Below are positions 23,095 to 31,486 of a stretch of DNA of 64,000 nucleotides, one piece after another (the stretch's first letter is position 1; each line of letters opens with the position of its first letter). The stretch comes from Citreimonas sp042096055 (GTDB lineage: Bacteria > Pseudomonadota > Alphaproteobacteria > Rhodobacterales > Rhodobacteraceae), in contig NZ_JBELMH010000004.1 in the NCBI RefSeq assembly GCF_042096055.1, forward strand, positions 1 to 64,000, in the 5' to 3' direction. Both the position numbers and the translations under genes were made by a program. Below the pieces are notes generated by a model that saw only the letters and a program-made list of their open reading frames with translations, searched no databases and was not told where the DNA came from.

Positions 23095-23822
23095 TGCATA
23101 TCTCCTTCGGGGACAAGCGCACCGGCGGCGAAAAGCGCCGCGAAGAGCGCGCCGTGGTCTGTGCCGGCGGGCAGCGCCTCGGCCAGCGTGGCGCCTTGCG
23201 CGAGCGCCTGAAGCATCGCGATCGTGCCCTTGGGCGCGGACGCGATCAGGACGGTGCTTTCGGGGCGGCAGATCAGGACCTCGCCGGCCGAGGCGTCGGC
23301 GAGATCGGGCCGGTCGCCGTTGCGCGACCAGATCGCCAGCGCCGGGTGGCGGGTGACAAGCCAGCGGGCGGACGGATGTGGGCGCGGACGCAGCGCGGCC
23401 ACGGCGTCCGGGGGCAGTCTGGCCAGCGCTTCGGGCGCAAGCGGCATGGCGTCTGCCGCGTGATAGCTTTCGCGCCGCGCCTGCTCGATCGCGGCCACCT
23501 CGGGCAAATAGGGCAGGGCGGCCAGCGGCGGGAAGGTCGCGAGCCATCCTGGCAGGCGCGCGCCGTAGCGGGCCATGACCGGGCTGTCGGGCGGGTGCGC
23601 GCGGACGAATTCCCGCGCCATCGCGTCGAAATACGCGGTGCCGACAAGCCGTGCGACGACCGGGAAGCCGGCGCGCAGCGCGTCGACCAGCGCCACCGTG
23701 ACGTTGTTGCGATACACCGCGTAACGGTCTGCGGCGGCACGCCCCTCTGGGACGGTAAGGCCCATGGGCGGCGCCGCGGCCGGGTCCAGCAACCCCGCGC
23801 GGAAGGCGGCCGCGCCCGTCAT
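23091..23822 (-). CDS. bufC1: DUF2063/BufC-type partner protein of the MNIO enzyme
   Basis: A 243-aa protein of the DUF2063 family (often annotated as a putative DNA-binding domain protein). The conserved N-terminal core, RYAVYRNNVTVALVDALRAGFPVVARLVG with FDAMAREFVRAHPP, is clear. In MNIO systems this partner recruits the precursor peptide to the DUF692 enzyme. The ATG at 23822 overlaps the bufB1 stop by 4 bp and the gene lies between bufB1 and doxX, the standard bufferin order. Confidence 0.85.
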   Translation of the reverse strand: MTGAAAFRAGLLDPAAAPPMGLTVPEGRAAADRYAVYRNNVTVALVDALRAGFPVVARLVGTAYFDAMAREFVRAHPPDSPVMARYGARLPGWLATFPPLAALPYLPEVAAIEQARRESYHAADAMPLAPEALARLPPDAVAALRPRPHPSARWLVTRHPALAIWSRNGDRPDLADASAGEVLICRPESTVLIASAPKGTIAMLQALAQGATLAEALPAGTDHGALFAALFAAGALVPEGDMQ

Positions 23823-24658
23823 GCCGCGACCGCCGTCGACAGGATCGCACCCGCGCGGGCGGCCTCGGCACGCAGGGTGGCGAAGGGCGGCACGTCGTTG
23901 TCCCACTCGATCAGCGTCGGCAGGGGACCGGTTCGCGCGATGGTCCGCGCGTAAAGCGCCCAGACCGGGTCGGCCACCGGCGCGCCGTGATCGTCGATCA
24001 GCAGCGGCGCGCCCGTGGCGTCCCGGTCCTCGGCGTGGCCACCGAGATGGATCTCGCCCACGGCGTCTAGCGGGTATGCGTCGAGATAGTCGGTGGCCGA
24101 GACCTGCAGGTTGGCGGCCGAGACGAAGACGTTGTTGATGTCCAGCAGCATGCCGCAGCCCGTCCGCCGCGCGATCTCGGCCAGGAAGTCGGTCTCGGCG
24201 TAGGTGCTTTCGGCGAAGGCGAGGTAGCTCGACGGATTCTCCAGCAGCATCCGGAGGCCCAGGGCCTGCTGCACTTCGTCGATGTGCCGGGCGACGCGGT
24301 CCAGCGTGGCGTCGGTGTAGGGCAGCGGCAGCAGGTCGCTCAGGTAGGCGCCGTCATGCGTGGACCAGGCGAGGTGCTCGGAAAAGCTGGCGGGGTTCAC
24401 CCGCTCGACCAGCCGCCGCAGCCGCGCTAGGTGATCGCGGTCCAACGGCGCCTCACCCCCGATCGACAGGCCGACGCCGTGGATCGACAGCGGAAAGCGG
24501 CGCGCGATCTCGTCCAGCATCGCCATGCGCGGGCCGCCGTCTGACATGTAGTTCTCGGCGTGGATCTCGAGCCAGGACACCGGGCCGGGATCGTCCAGGT
24601 CGGCGCGGTGCTGGGTCTTGAAGCCCACGCCGGGGGCATCGGGAAGCGTCGTGTTCAT
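23819..24658 (-). CDS. bufB1: MNIO (DUF692) iron oxidase of the bufferin operon
   Basis: A 279-aa TIM-barrel DUF692 protein, now called a multinuclear non-heme iron-dependent oxidative enzyme. Likely metal ligands appear in order: LSIHGVGLSIG, FSEHLAW, LLENPSSY, LLDINNVFVSA, GEIHLGGH, DDHG and IEWD. These enzymes convert precursor cysteines into oxidised heterocycles (thiooxazoles in bufferins). The ATG at 24658 begins MNTTLPDAPGVGFKTQH; the longer frame upstream is a shadow of bufA1. The bufA1 precursor is 58 bp upstream. Confidence 0.92.
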   Translation of the reverse strand: MNTTLPDAPGVGFKTQHRADLDDPGPVSWLEIHAENYMSDGGPRMAMLDEIARRFPLSIHGVGLSIGGEAPLDRDHLARLRRLVERVNPASFSEHLAWSTHDGAYLSDLLPLPYTDATLDRVARHIDEVQQALGLRMLLENPSSYLAFAESTYAETDFLAEIARRTGCGMLLDINNVFVSAANLQVSATDYLDAYPLDAVGEIHLGGHAEDRDATGAPLLIDDHGAPVADPVWALYARTIARTGPLPTLIEWDNDVPPFATLRAEAARAGAILSTAVAA

Positions 24659-24716
24659 GCTGCCGGTCCTCCGTGAAGGGTGCGGCGCAGCGCCGGCGGG
24701 CGCTGCGCCGGTCGGT

Positions 24717-25028
24717 TCAGGCCGGCAGGTCGCGGTCCAGCGGCTCCAGCGAACCCTGGCGCGCGGTGCCGTCGGCCATCGCGGGCAGGTCGATCTCGGT
24801 GCAGGTGCCTTCGGGTACCAGCGTCCAGGCGTTGCCTTGGAAGTCGACGCTCGACGTGCCTGCGCAGGTGGTGCCGGGGCCTGCCGCGCAGTCGTTCTCG
24901 CCGGCAAGCGAGACGCCGTAGCATTTCACCTGGTCGCCCTCCTGCGCCTGGGCGGGCGTCGACAGATGGGCTGCGAGGCCGGCGGCCACGGCACCGGCGA
25001 TGGCGAGGGTCTTGGTGTGGTAGGTCAT
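24717..25028 (-). CDS. bufA1: BufA1-type bufferin precursor (periplasmic metallophore)
   Basis: A 103-aa secreted precursor. A Sec signal peptide ends at TPAQAQE (about residue 29). The core has the family pattern KCYGVSLAGENDCAAG...CAGTSSVDFQGNAW...GTCTE, with exactly four cysteines (C36, C47, C55, C76). Bufferins are modified at cysteines by the BufB/BufC pair and bind copper in the periplasm, protecting the cell. An AGGGAGA Shine-Dalgarno precedes the ATG. A GTAACG-N16-CGAA promoter about 50 bp upstream and a divergent ECF sigma factor indicate stress-induced expression. Confidence 0.92.
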   Translation of the reverse strand: MTYHTKTLAIAGAVAAGLAAHLSTPAQAQEGDQVKCYGVSLAGENDCAAGPGTTCAGTSSVDFQGNAWTLVPEGTCTEIDLPAMADGTARQGSLEPLDRDLPA

Positions 25029-25078
25029 AGGATCGGTCTCCCTGTTGAGCGCAGGCGTCGTTGCCTTGCATGAACAGG

Positions 25079-25104
25079 TTCGGACCGCGGCGGCCGTTCG
25101 TTAC
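25079..25104 (-). promoter_or_regulatory. ECF (SigF-type) promoter of the bufferin operon
   Basis: On the minus strand GTAACG (25099-25104) is followed by exactly 16 nt and CGAA (25079-25082). This is the layout of Caulobacter SigF-type ECF promoters. It directs transcription of bufA1-bufB1-bufC1-doxX with a leader of roughly 45 nt. Confidence 0.75.
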
Positions 25105-25149
25105 GATGCTCGCGTCACCGTGAAGCGCTGACACTTTTCGCTCGGCGGT

Positions 25150-25175
25150 GTAACGCGGCCGCGATTTCCGCCGTA
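25150..25175 (+). promoter_or_regulatory. ECF promoter of the sigma factor gene (autoregulation)
   Basis: GTAACG (25150-25155), 16 nt, then CGTA (25172-25175), a near copy of the divergent bufferin promoter. Transcription would begin within a few bases of the sigma-factor ATG at 25187, implying a leaderless mRNA. No Shine-Dalgarno is visible there, which agrees. Confidence 0.65.
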
Positions 25176-25186
25176 TACTGGATTGC

Positions 25187-25741
25187 ATGGAACAGGGCGG
25201 CCAGGAGATCGACCGGCTGATGCGCGCGGGCTTGTCCGGCGACGGGGCCGCTTATGCCCGGTGCCTGCGGTTGCTGGCGCCGGTGATGCGCGCCATGGCG
25301 CGGCGCAGCCTGCCCGCGGACCGCGCCGACCTGACCGAGGACGTGGTTCAGGAGGCCCTGCTGTCGCTGCATCTCAAGCGCGGCAGCTGGGATCCGGGCC
25401 GGCCGCTGCTGCCGTGGGTGCGGGTCATCGTCCGGCACAAGGCGATCGACGCGCTGCGCGCACGCGGTCCCGCGATGGATGAACCGCTTGAGGCGCATCA
25501 CGCGATCGGCGCGTCCGACGCGGACCCGCTGACCGGCCTGCATATCGAGCAGGCTCTGGCGCGGCTCTCGGCGCGCGACGCGGCATTGGTGCGGGGGCAC
25601 GCGATCGACGGCGTCGATCCCGAGGCCCTGTCGAAACAATTGGGCCTGAGTGCCGGTGCCCTGCGCGTGGCACTGCACCGGGCACTGCGGCGGCTCGCGA
25701 GGGTCGCCCAGGAGGATGGCGGATGGACACCGAAAACCTGA
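25187..25741 (+). CDS. ECF sigma factor (SigF-like)
   Basis: A 184-aa extracytoplasmic-function sigma factor. Region 2 is visible as DLTEDVVQEALLSLHLKRGSWDPGRPLLPWVRVIVRHKAIDALRAR (quoted in part: DVVQEALLSLH and LLPWVRVIVRHKAIDALR), and region 4 as ALSKQLGLSAGALRVALHRALRRLA. It overlaps the DUF1109 anti-sigma gene by 19 bp. In Caulobacter a SigF/NrsF pair controls a bufferin operon under copper and related stress, and the identical promoter motifs on both sides here support the same circuit. Confidence 0.9.
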   Translation: MEQGGQEIDRLMRAGLSGDGAAYARCLRLLAPVMRAMARRSLPADRADLTEDVVQEALLSLHLKRGSWDPGRPLLPWVRVIVRHKAIDALRARGPAMDEPLEAHHAIGASDADPLTGLHIEQALARLSARDAALVRGHAIDGVDPEALSKQLGLSAGALRVALHRALRRLARVAQEDGGWTPKT

Positions 25742-26322
25742 TCGCGCTTCTGGCGGCGGATCAAGCGCCGCCCCGCAAGCCGCGGCTGCGCCTGCGCGTG
25801 GCCGCGGGCGCGGTCGTGTCGCTGGGGCTGATGCTGGCGTTCTGGGGGCTGCGCCCGGGCTGGGGGGCGCTGGGCGATCAGCCGGTCATGCTGGCCAAAG
25901 CCGTCTGGCCGCTCGCGCTGGCCGCCTTGGCGGGCCTGCTGCTGAACCGGCCGCCGATGCGGACACCCCCGCTCTGGCCGCTGGCCGTGGCGAGCGCCGT
26001 CATCGTCGGCGGCTGGATCTTGGCCGTTGCGGCCGGCGGCGCGGTGTTCAGCGGCACGACCGTCGCGTGCCTGATCTCGGTTCCGCTTCTGGCGCTGCCG
26101 ATCGGGGCGGCGCTGTTCGCGGGGCTCGGCCATCGCGTCGTGCCGTTGCCGGCCCGAACCGGTCTGGTGGCGGGCCTGTGCGCCGGCGGGCTGAGCGCCG
26201 CGATCTACGCGCTGCACTGCGACGAGGACGCCGCGAGCTTCTTCCTGCTGTGGTACGGCGTCGGCATCCTGGTGTGCGGGCTGGCCGGCCGCGTGGCCGG
26301 CAGGCGGTTCCTGGGCGTCTGA
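25723..26322 (+). CDS. nrsF: DUF1109 (NrsF-like) membrane anti-sigma factor
   Basis: A 199-aa protein with six predicted membrane helices, for example VVSLGLMLAFWGL, ALAALAGLLL, LAVASAVIVGGWILAVAA and a C-terminal LLWYGVGILVCGLAG. This is the DUF1109 family that holds the SigF-type sigma factor at the inner membrane. Two cysteines (in VACLIS and LHCDEDAA) lie near helix ends, and conserved Cys residues in NrsF proteins are implicated in sensing. The gene overlaps the sigma factor gene, so both are made together. The 100-bp spacer downstream has only a weak 5-bp hairpin. Confidence 0.88.
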   Translation: MDTENLIALLAADQAPPRKPRLRLRVAAGAVVSLGLMLAFWGLRPGWGALGDQPVMLAKAVWPLALAALAGLLLNRPPMRTPPLWPLAVASAVIVGGWILAVAAGGAVFSGTTVACLISVPLLALPIGAALFAGLGHRVVPLPARTGLVAGLCAGGLSAAIYALHCDEDAASFFLLWYGVGILVCGLAGRVAGRRFLGV

Positions 26323-26425
26323 GGCGCCGGAGGCATGGCTCCGCGACCGCTTGCGTTTCCCGGTCGCCGCAATACGCTGACGCCGGCGGCACTGTGCGGC
26401 CGCATCCAGCAAGGAATTCAAGCGC

Positions 26426-27718
26426 ATGTTCGATCTGCTCATCGTCAACGCGACCCTTCCGGACGGCCGCACGGGGCAGGGGATCGGCATCCGCGACGGC
26501 CGCATCGCCGAGATCGCGCCGGGACTGCAGGCCGAGGCCGCGCAGATCATCGATGCCGGCGGCCACCTGGTTAGCCCGCCCTTCGTCGACCCGCATTTCC
26601 ACATGGACGCCACGCTGTCGCTGGGCCTGCCGCGGATGAACCGCTCGGGAACGCTGCTCGAGGGAATCGCGCTCTGGGGCGAGTTGCGGCCGACGCTGAC
26701 GAAAGAGGCCGTGGTCGAGCGGGCCGTGCGCTACTGCGACCTCGCGGTGTCCAAGGGCCTCATGGCGGTGCGCAGCCATGTCGACGTGTCCGATCCGCGC
26801 CTCGTGACGGTCGAGGCGCTGCTGGAGGTGCGCGAGATCGTGGCGCCTTATCTCGACCTGCAGCTCGTGGCGTTTCCGCAGGACGGCTATTTCCGCCACC
26901 CCGACGCCGCCGCCGCGCTGGAGCGCGCGCTCGACATGGGGGTCGACGTGGTGGGCGGCATCCCGCATTTCGAGCGCACGATGGAGGCCGGCCGTGCCTC
27001 GGTCGAGGCGCTGTGCCGCATCGCCGCCGACCGGGGCCTGCGCGTCGACATGCATTGCGACGAGACCGACGACCCCCTGTCGCGCCACGTCGAGACGCTG
27101 GCCGAGCAGACGGTACGGTTCGGCCTGCAGGGCCGCGTCGCGGGCTCGCACCTGACCTCGATGCATTCGATGGACAACTACTACGTCTCGAAGCTGCTGC
27201 CGCTGATGGCCGAGGCCCGGCTGGCTGCAATCCCCAACCCCTTGATCAACATCATGATCCAGGGCCGCCACGACACCTATCCCAAGCGCCGCGGATTGAC
27301 GCGGATTCCCGAACTCATGGCGGCCGGCATTGACGTCGGGCTTGGGCAGGATTGCGTCATGGACCCGTGGTATTCCATGGGCACCGGCGACCTGCTGGAC
27401 GTGGCGCACATGGCGGTGCACGCGACGCAGCTTGGGTCGCAGGATGACAAGCGCGCGCTGTTCGACGCGGTGACCGTGAACTCGGCGCGGATCATGGGTC
27501 TGCAGGACTACGGGCTGCAGGTCGGCTGCCACGCGGACATGGTGCTTCTGCAGGCGCGCGACCCTGCCGAGGCGATCCGCCTGCGGCCGAACCGGCTCAA
27601 GGTCATCCGCCGCGGCAAGGTCATCGCCGAAACCGCGCCAGAGGTGACGCGGCTGTCGCTGCCGGGCCGGCCGGACGAACTGGATCCGGCCGCCTATGCG
27701 CCGCGCGACGCATCCTGA
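26426..27718 (+). CDS. Cytosine deaminase-like amidohydrolase
   Basis: A 430-aa member of the amidohydrolase superfamily closest to cytosine deaminase (CodA) and related heterocycle deaminases. Metal and catalytic residues: DPHFHMDA (HxH) near residue 54, DMHCDETDD with metal-binding His and catalytic Glu near residue 212, SHLTSMHS, and GQDCVMDPW with the final metal-binding Asp near residue 312. The start follows AAGGAA. A BMP-type ABC importer for nucleosides or bases is encoded next, so it probably deaminates an imported pyrimidine or related heterocycle. The exact base cannot be decided. Confidence 0.82.
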   Translation: MFDLLIVNATLPDGRTGQGIGIRDGRIAEIAPGLQAEAAQIIDAGGHLVSPPFVDPHFHMDATLSLGLPRMNRSGTLLEGIALWGELRPTLTKEAVVERAVRYCDLAVSKGLMAVRSHVDVSDPRLVTVEALLEVREIVAPYLDLQLVAFPQDGYFRHPDAAAALERALDMGVDVVGGIPHFERTMEAGRASVEALCRIAADRGLRVDMHCDETDDPLSRHVETLAEQTVRFGLQGRVAGSHLTSMHSMDNYYVSKLLPLMAEARLAAIPNPLINIMIQGRHDTYPKRRGLTRIPELMAAGIDVGLGQDCVMDPWYSMGTGDLLDVAHMAVHATQLGSQDDKRALFDAVTVNSARIMGLQDYGLQVGCHADMVLLQARDPAEAIRLRPNRLKVIRRGKVIAETAPEVTRLSLPGRPDELDPAAYAPRDAS

Positions 27719-27881
27719 CTGTGCAGCAAGCCTGCCCGTTTCCGCGGCAGAGTCCGATATCTGCCAACGGATTGAGCAAGAAGACAGTTGACAGCGGCGG
27801 GCGGTGCGCGAGGCTGACGCCATACAACGACCGGCCCGGGGCATTCCAGGATGCCGGCGAAACCGACGAGGGAGACCGACC

Positions 27882-28874
27882 ATGATCCGCACCCCCATGA
27901 CCCGCCGCCGCCTTCTGGGCACCGGCGCCGCGCTGACCGCCACGACGCTGGCGGCCCCCGGCCTGCTGCGCGCGCAATCCGCGCCCGTGAAGCTCGCCGG
28001 CATCCACGCCTCGCCGGTCGAGAACGCGTGGAACTCCGTCCTGCACGCCGCTATGCTCGCCGCGCACGAGGAAGGCGTGGTCGACTACACCTTCTCCGAA
28101 GGCGTCTCGGGCACCGACTATCCACGCGCCATGCGCGAATTCGCCGAAGCCGGCAACGTGCTGATCGTGGGCGAATCCTACGCGGTCGAGCGCGAGGCGC
28201 GCGAGGTCGCGGCCGACTATCCCGAGACCGCGTTCCTCATGGGCTCGTCCGGCGAGGCGTCGGGCGACAATTTCGGCGTCTTCGGCACCTGGAACTGGGA
28301 AGCCGCCTACCTCGCCGGGATGCTCGCCGGCCGGATGACGCAGACCGGCATCGTCGGCAGCGTCGGCGCCATCCCGATCCCCGAGGTCAATATGCTGATC
28401 AACGGCTTCGCCGACGGCGTGAAGCGCACCAACCCCGAGGCGACGCATCTGGTCAGCTTCATCGGCACGTTCTTTGACCCGCCGAAGGCGCGCGAGGCGG
28501 GCCTCGCACAGATCGACGCGGGCGCCGACATCCTGTTCGGCGAGCGGATCGGCACCGCCGACGCGGCGCAGGAACGCGGGGTCCCCGCCATCGGATCGCT
28601 GATCGACTACACGCCGCGCTACCCCGAAACCGTCTTCGCCAACGCGCTGTGGTCGTTCCGCCCGCTGGTCGACGCGGCGCTGGCGGACGCGGTGGCGGGC
28701 AACCCGACGGGCAAGAACTACACGCCGCTCAGCCTGATGGAAGACGGCGGCAACGACATCTCGTACCTGCCCGACGTGCCGCCCGCCGAGGCGGTGGCCG
28801 AGATGGAAGAGGTGCGCGCCGCCATCAAGGCCGGCGAGTTCGAGGTTCCGCGCAACTTCGACGAGCCTGCCTGA
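27882..28874 (+). CDS. BMP family ABC transporter substrate-binding protein
   Basis: A 330-aa BMP (PnrA/Med-like) binding protein, the family that binds purine nucleosides and related compounds. A twin-arginine-type signal, MTRRRLLGTGAALTATTLAAPGLLRA, begins at residue 6 (split here as MTRRRLLGTG then AALTATT). The fold landmarks ENAWNSVLHAAM, GSVGAIPIPEVNMLINGFADGVK and IGTADAAQERGVPAIGS are present. ATG 27882 follows GAGGGAGA. The 163 bp upstream contain a TTGACA (27788-27793) but no convincing -10. Two permeases and an ATPase follow. Confidence 0.88.
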   Translation: MIRTPMTRRRLLGTGAALTATTLAAPGLLRAQSAPVKLAGIHASPVENAWNSVLHAAMLAAHEEGVVDYTFSEGVSGTDYPRAMREFAEAGNVLIVGESYAVEREAREVAADYPETAFLMGSSGEASGDNFGVFGTWNWEAAYLAGMLAGRMTQTGIVGSVGAIPIPEVNMLINGFADGVKRTNPEATHLVSFIGTFFDPPKAREAGLAQIDAGADILFGERIGTADAAQERGVPAIGSLIDYTPRYPETVFANALWSFRPLVDAALADAVAGNPTGKNYTPLSLMEDGGNDISYLPDVPPAEAVAEMEEVRAAIKAGEFEVPRNFDEPA

Positions 28875-28914
28875 TGCGAAGCGGATCTGCCCGCCTTCCG
28901 GACGGAGGGCGGGC

Positions 28915-30444
28915 GTGACGCGGGTTCTCGAACTCGATCGCATCACCAAGCGCTTCGGCGACACGTTGGCCAACGACGCCGTGTCGCTGCATCTCGACCG
29001 GGGCGAGATCGTCGCCCTGCTGGGCGAGAACGGCGCCGGCAAGACCACACTGATGTCGATCCTCTTCGGCCACTACACCGCCGACGCGGGCACCGTCCGG
29101 GTCGAGGGCACCGCGCTGCCGCCGGGCCGGTCGCGCGCCGCGATCCGCGCGGGCGTGGGCATGGTGCACCAGCACTTCGCGCTGGCCGCGAACCTGACCG
29201 TACTGGAAAACGTCATGACCGGGACCGAGCCGCTGTGGCGGCTGCGCTCGGACCGGGCCGGGGCGCGCACCAAGCTGACGGCGCTTGCGGACCGCTTCGG
29301 CCTGCCGGTCGACCCCGACGCGCGTATCGCCGACCTGTCGGTGGGGGAACGCCAGCGGGTCGAGATCCTCAAGGCGCTCTACAACGACGCGCGCATCCTG
29401 ATCCTCGACGAACCGACGGCCGTCCTGACCGCGCAGGAGGCCGAGCGCCTGTTCGTGACACTGCGCGACATGGCGGCGCGGGGCCTTTCGCTGATCTTCA
29501 TCAGCCACAAGCTGCACGAGGTCATGTCGGCCTCTGACCGCGTGGTGGTGCTGCGCGGCGGCCAAGTCGTGGCCGAGCGTGCCACGCGCGACACATCGAA
29601 GGCCGAGCTCGCCGAGCTTATGGTCGGCCGCGCCGTGCACAGGCCCGAACGCCCGCCCGCGTCGCCCGGCCCCGTGTTGCTCGAGGCGCGCGGCGTGCAC
29701 CTGGCGCCGCCGTCGGGCACCGCGCTGAAGGGTGTGGATTTCACGCTGCGCGCGGGCGAGACGCTGGGCATCATCGGCGTGTCGGGCAACGGGCAGGGGG
29801 CGCTGGCGGGCCTCGTCTCGGGCCTCTACGCGCCCGACGCGGGCAGCCTCACGGTGCAGGGCAAGCCGCTTGCGCGGTACGACGTGCCGCACGCGATCGC
29901 CGCCGGCATAGGCCGCATCCCCGAGGATCGCCACGCGGAAGGAACGCTGGGGGACATGACCGCGTGGGAGAACGTGGTGCTGGAACGGCTCTGGTCGCCC
30001 GAGTTCTCGCGCCGCGGCGTGGTGCGGCACGGAGCGGCGCGCGCCGCAACGGCGCGGTTGCTCGACGCCTACGACGTGCGCGGCGCGACCGTCGACGGCC
30101 GCGTCCGGCTGCTGTCGGGCGGCAACATGCAGAAGCTGATCCTCGGCCGCGTGCTCGAGGCGCGGCCCGACATCCTGGTGGCGGCACAACCCAGCCGCGG
30201 GCTGGATGAGGGCGCCATCGCCGGGGTCCACCGCCGCCTGATCGAGGCGCGGGGCCGCGGCGCGGGCGTGCTGTTGATCTCGGAGGATCTCGACGAGGTC
30301 ATTACCCTCGCCGACCGGATCCGCGCCATCGTCGGCGGGCGCCTGTCGCCCGCCATCCCGGCCGAGAGGGCCGACGCCCGCACACTGGGCCTGATGATGG
30401 CCGGCGACTGGTCCGTGGTCGAGGAGGCCGCCGATGCGGTTTGA
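28915..30444 (+). CDS. ABC transporter ATPase, two nucleotide-binding domains
   Basis: A 509-aa fused dual-ATPase of the sugar/nucleoside (YufO/NupO-like) type. Domain 1 has Walker A GENGAGKTT (about residue 40), signature LSVGERQRVEI and Walker B ILILDEPTAVL. Domain 2 has a degenerate P-loop GVSGNGQGALAG and signature LSGGNMQKLI, and its Walker B region reads ILVAAQPSRGLD, lacking the usual Asp-Glu, so domain 2 is probably catalytically impaired, as is usual for this subfamily. The start is GTG. It overlaps the first permease by 11 bp. Confidence 0.9.
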   Translation: MTRVLELDRITKRFGDTLANDAVSLHLDRGEIVALLGENGAGKTTLMSILFGHYTADAGTVRVEGTALPPGRSRAAIRAGVGMVHQHFALAANLTVLENVMTGTEPLWRLRSDRAGARTKLTALADRFGLPVDPDARIADLSVGERQRVEILKALYNDARILILDEPTAVLTAQEAERLFVTLRDMAARGLSLIFISHKLHEVMSASDRVVVLRGGQVVAERATRDTSKAELAELMVGRAVHRPERPPASPGPVLLEARGVHLAPPSGTALKGVDFTLRAGETLGIIGVSGNGQGALAGLVSGLYAPDAGSLTVQGKPLARYDVPHAIAAGIGRIPEDRHAEGTLGDMTAWENVVLERLWSPEFSRRGVVRHGAARAATARLLDAYDVRGATVDGRVRLLSGGNMQKLILGRVLEARPDILVAAQPSRGLDEGAIAGVHRRLIEARGRGAGVLLISEDLDEVITLADRIRAIVGGRLSPAIPAERADARTLGLMMAGDWSVVEEAADAV

Positions 30445-31486
30445 GCGCCGGCAGAGCGTGCCCGCGGCGCTGACCGTGCTGGCGCCGCTTTGCGCGGTGC
30501 TGGCCGCGCTGGTGATCGCGGGCGGGCTGATCGCGCTGGCCGGGCGCAATCCGCTTACGGCCTACGGGCTGATCCTGCAGGGCGCGCTCGGCTCGCGCCT
30601 GGGTCTGACCGAGACGCTGACCCGCGCGACGCCGCTGATCCTGACCGGACTCGCGGCCGCGGTCGCGTTCCGGGCGAAGCTGTGGAATATCGGCGGCGAG
30701 GGGCAGTTCTACATGGGCGCGCTGGCCGTGCCGGCATTCGGATTGCTGCCCTTCGTCGCGGGCGCGCCCGCGCCGCTGGCGGTGCTGCTGTGCCTGCTGG
30801 CCGGCGCGGTGGCGGGGATGCTTCTGCTGCTCGGGCCGGTCGTGCTGAAGCTGCGGCTGGGGGTCGACGAGGTGGTGACGACCCTGCTGCTGAACTTCGT
30901 CGTCGTCCTGTTCGTGTCGATGATGATCGAGGGGCCGCTGAAGGACCCGCTGGCCTTCGGCTGGCCGCAATCGGTGCCCGTCCCAAAGGCCGCCGAACTG
31001 CCGGGTCTGGTCGAGCGCACGCGCCTGCACGCGGGGCTTCTGATCGCGCTGGCGCTGCCGCTGGCGGTCTGGTGGCTTCAATCGCGCACGGTCTTCGGCC
31101 TGCAATCGCGCGCCGCGGGGCTGAACGCGCGCGCCGCCGCCTTCGCCGGCGTGCCGCTGGGGCGGACCCTGGTTCTGGTCGGCTGCCTGTCGGGGGGCCT
31201 CGCGGGCCTTGCCGGCGCGATCGAGGTGATGGGCGTGAAGGGCTACGTCACCACCGACCTGTCGCCGAACTACGGCTACGCGGGCATCGTGATCGCCATG
31301 CTGGCGCATCTGCACCCGGTCGGCGTGATCGCCGCGGCGTTGTTCTCGGCCGTGATGTTCGTCGGCGCGGATTCCATGAGCCGCGCGCTGGGCGTGCCGT
31401 CCTACATCGCCGACGTGGTCGTAGCGTTGTCGCTGCTGACGATGCTTGTGGCGATCTTCTTCACGCAGTTCCGGGTGCGGGGATGA
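30434..31486 (+). CDS. ABC transporter permease (BMP-type nucleoside importer)
   Basis: A 350-aa permease of the BPD_transp_2 family with about nine to ten hydrophobic segments. Typical features are LWNIGGEGQFYMGAL and SRAAGLNARAAAFAGV, close to the conserved contact loop with the ATPase. It overlaps the ATPase gene by 11 bp and the second permease by 4 bp. With the BMP binding protein it forms a heterodimeric importer, probably for nucleosides or nucleobases. Confidence 0.9.
   Translation: MRFERRQSVPAALTVLAPLCAVLAALVIAGGLIALAGRNPLTAYGLILQGALGSRLGLTETLTRATPLILTGLAAAVAFRAKLWNIGGEGQFYMGALAVPAFGLLPFVAGAPAPLAVLLCLLAGAVAGMLLLLGPVVLKLRLGVDEVVTTLLLNFVVVLFVSMMIEGPLKDPLAFGWPQSVPVPKAAELPGLVERTRLHAGLLIALALPLAVWWLQSRTVFGLQSRAAGLNARAAAFAGVPLGRTLVLVGCLSGGLAGLAGAIEVMGVKGYVTTDLSPNYGYAGIVIAMLAHLHPVGVIAAALFSAVMFVGADSMSRALGVPSYIADVVVALSLLTMLVAIFFTQFRVRG

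Noticed and set aside
27719..27881. A purine-type riboswitch ahead of the BMP-type importer
   Set aside because: The 163-bp leader shows no conserved riboswitch core that I can recognise, only a TTGACA hexamer without a matching -10.
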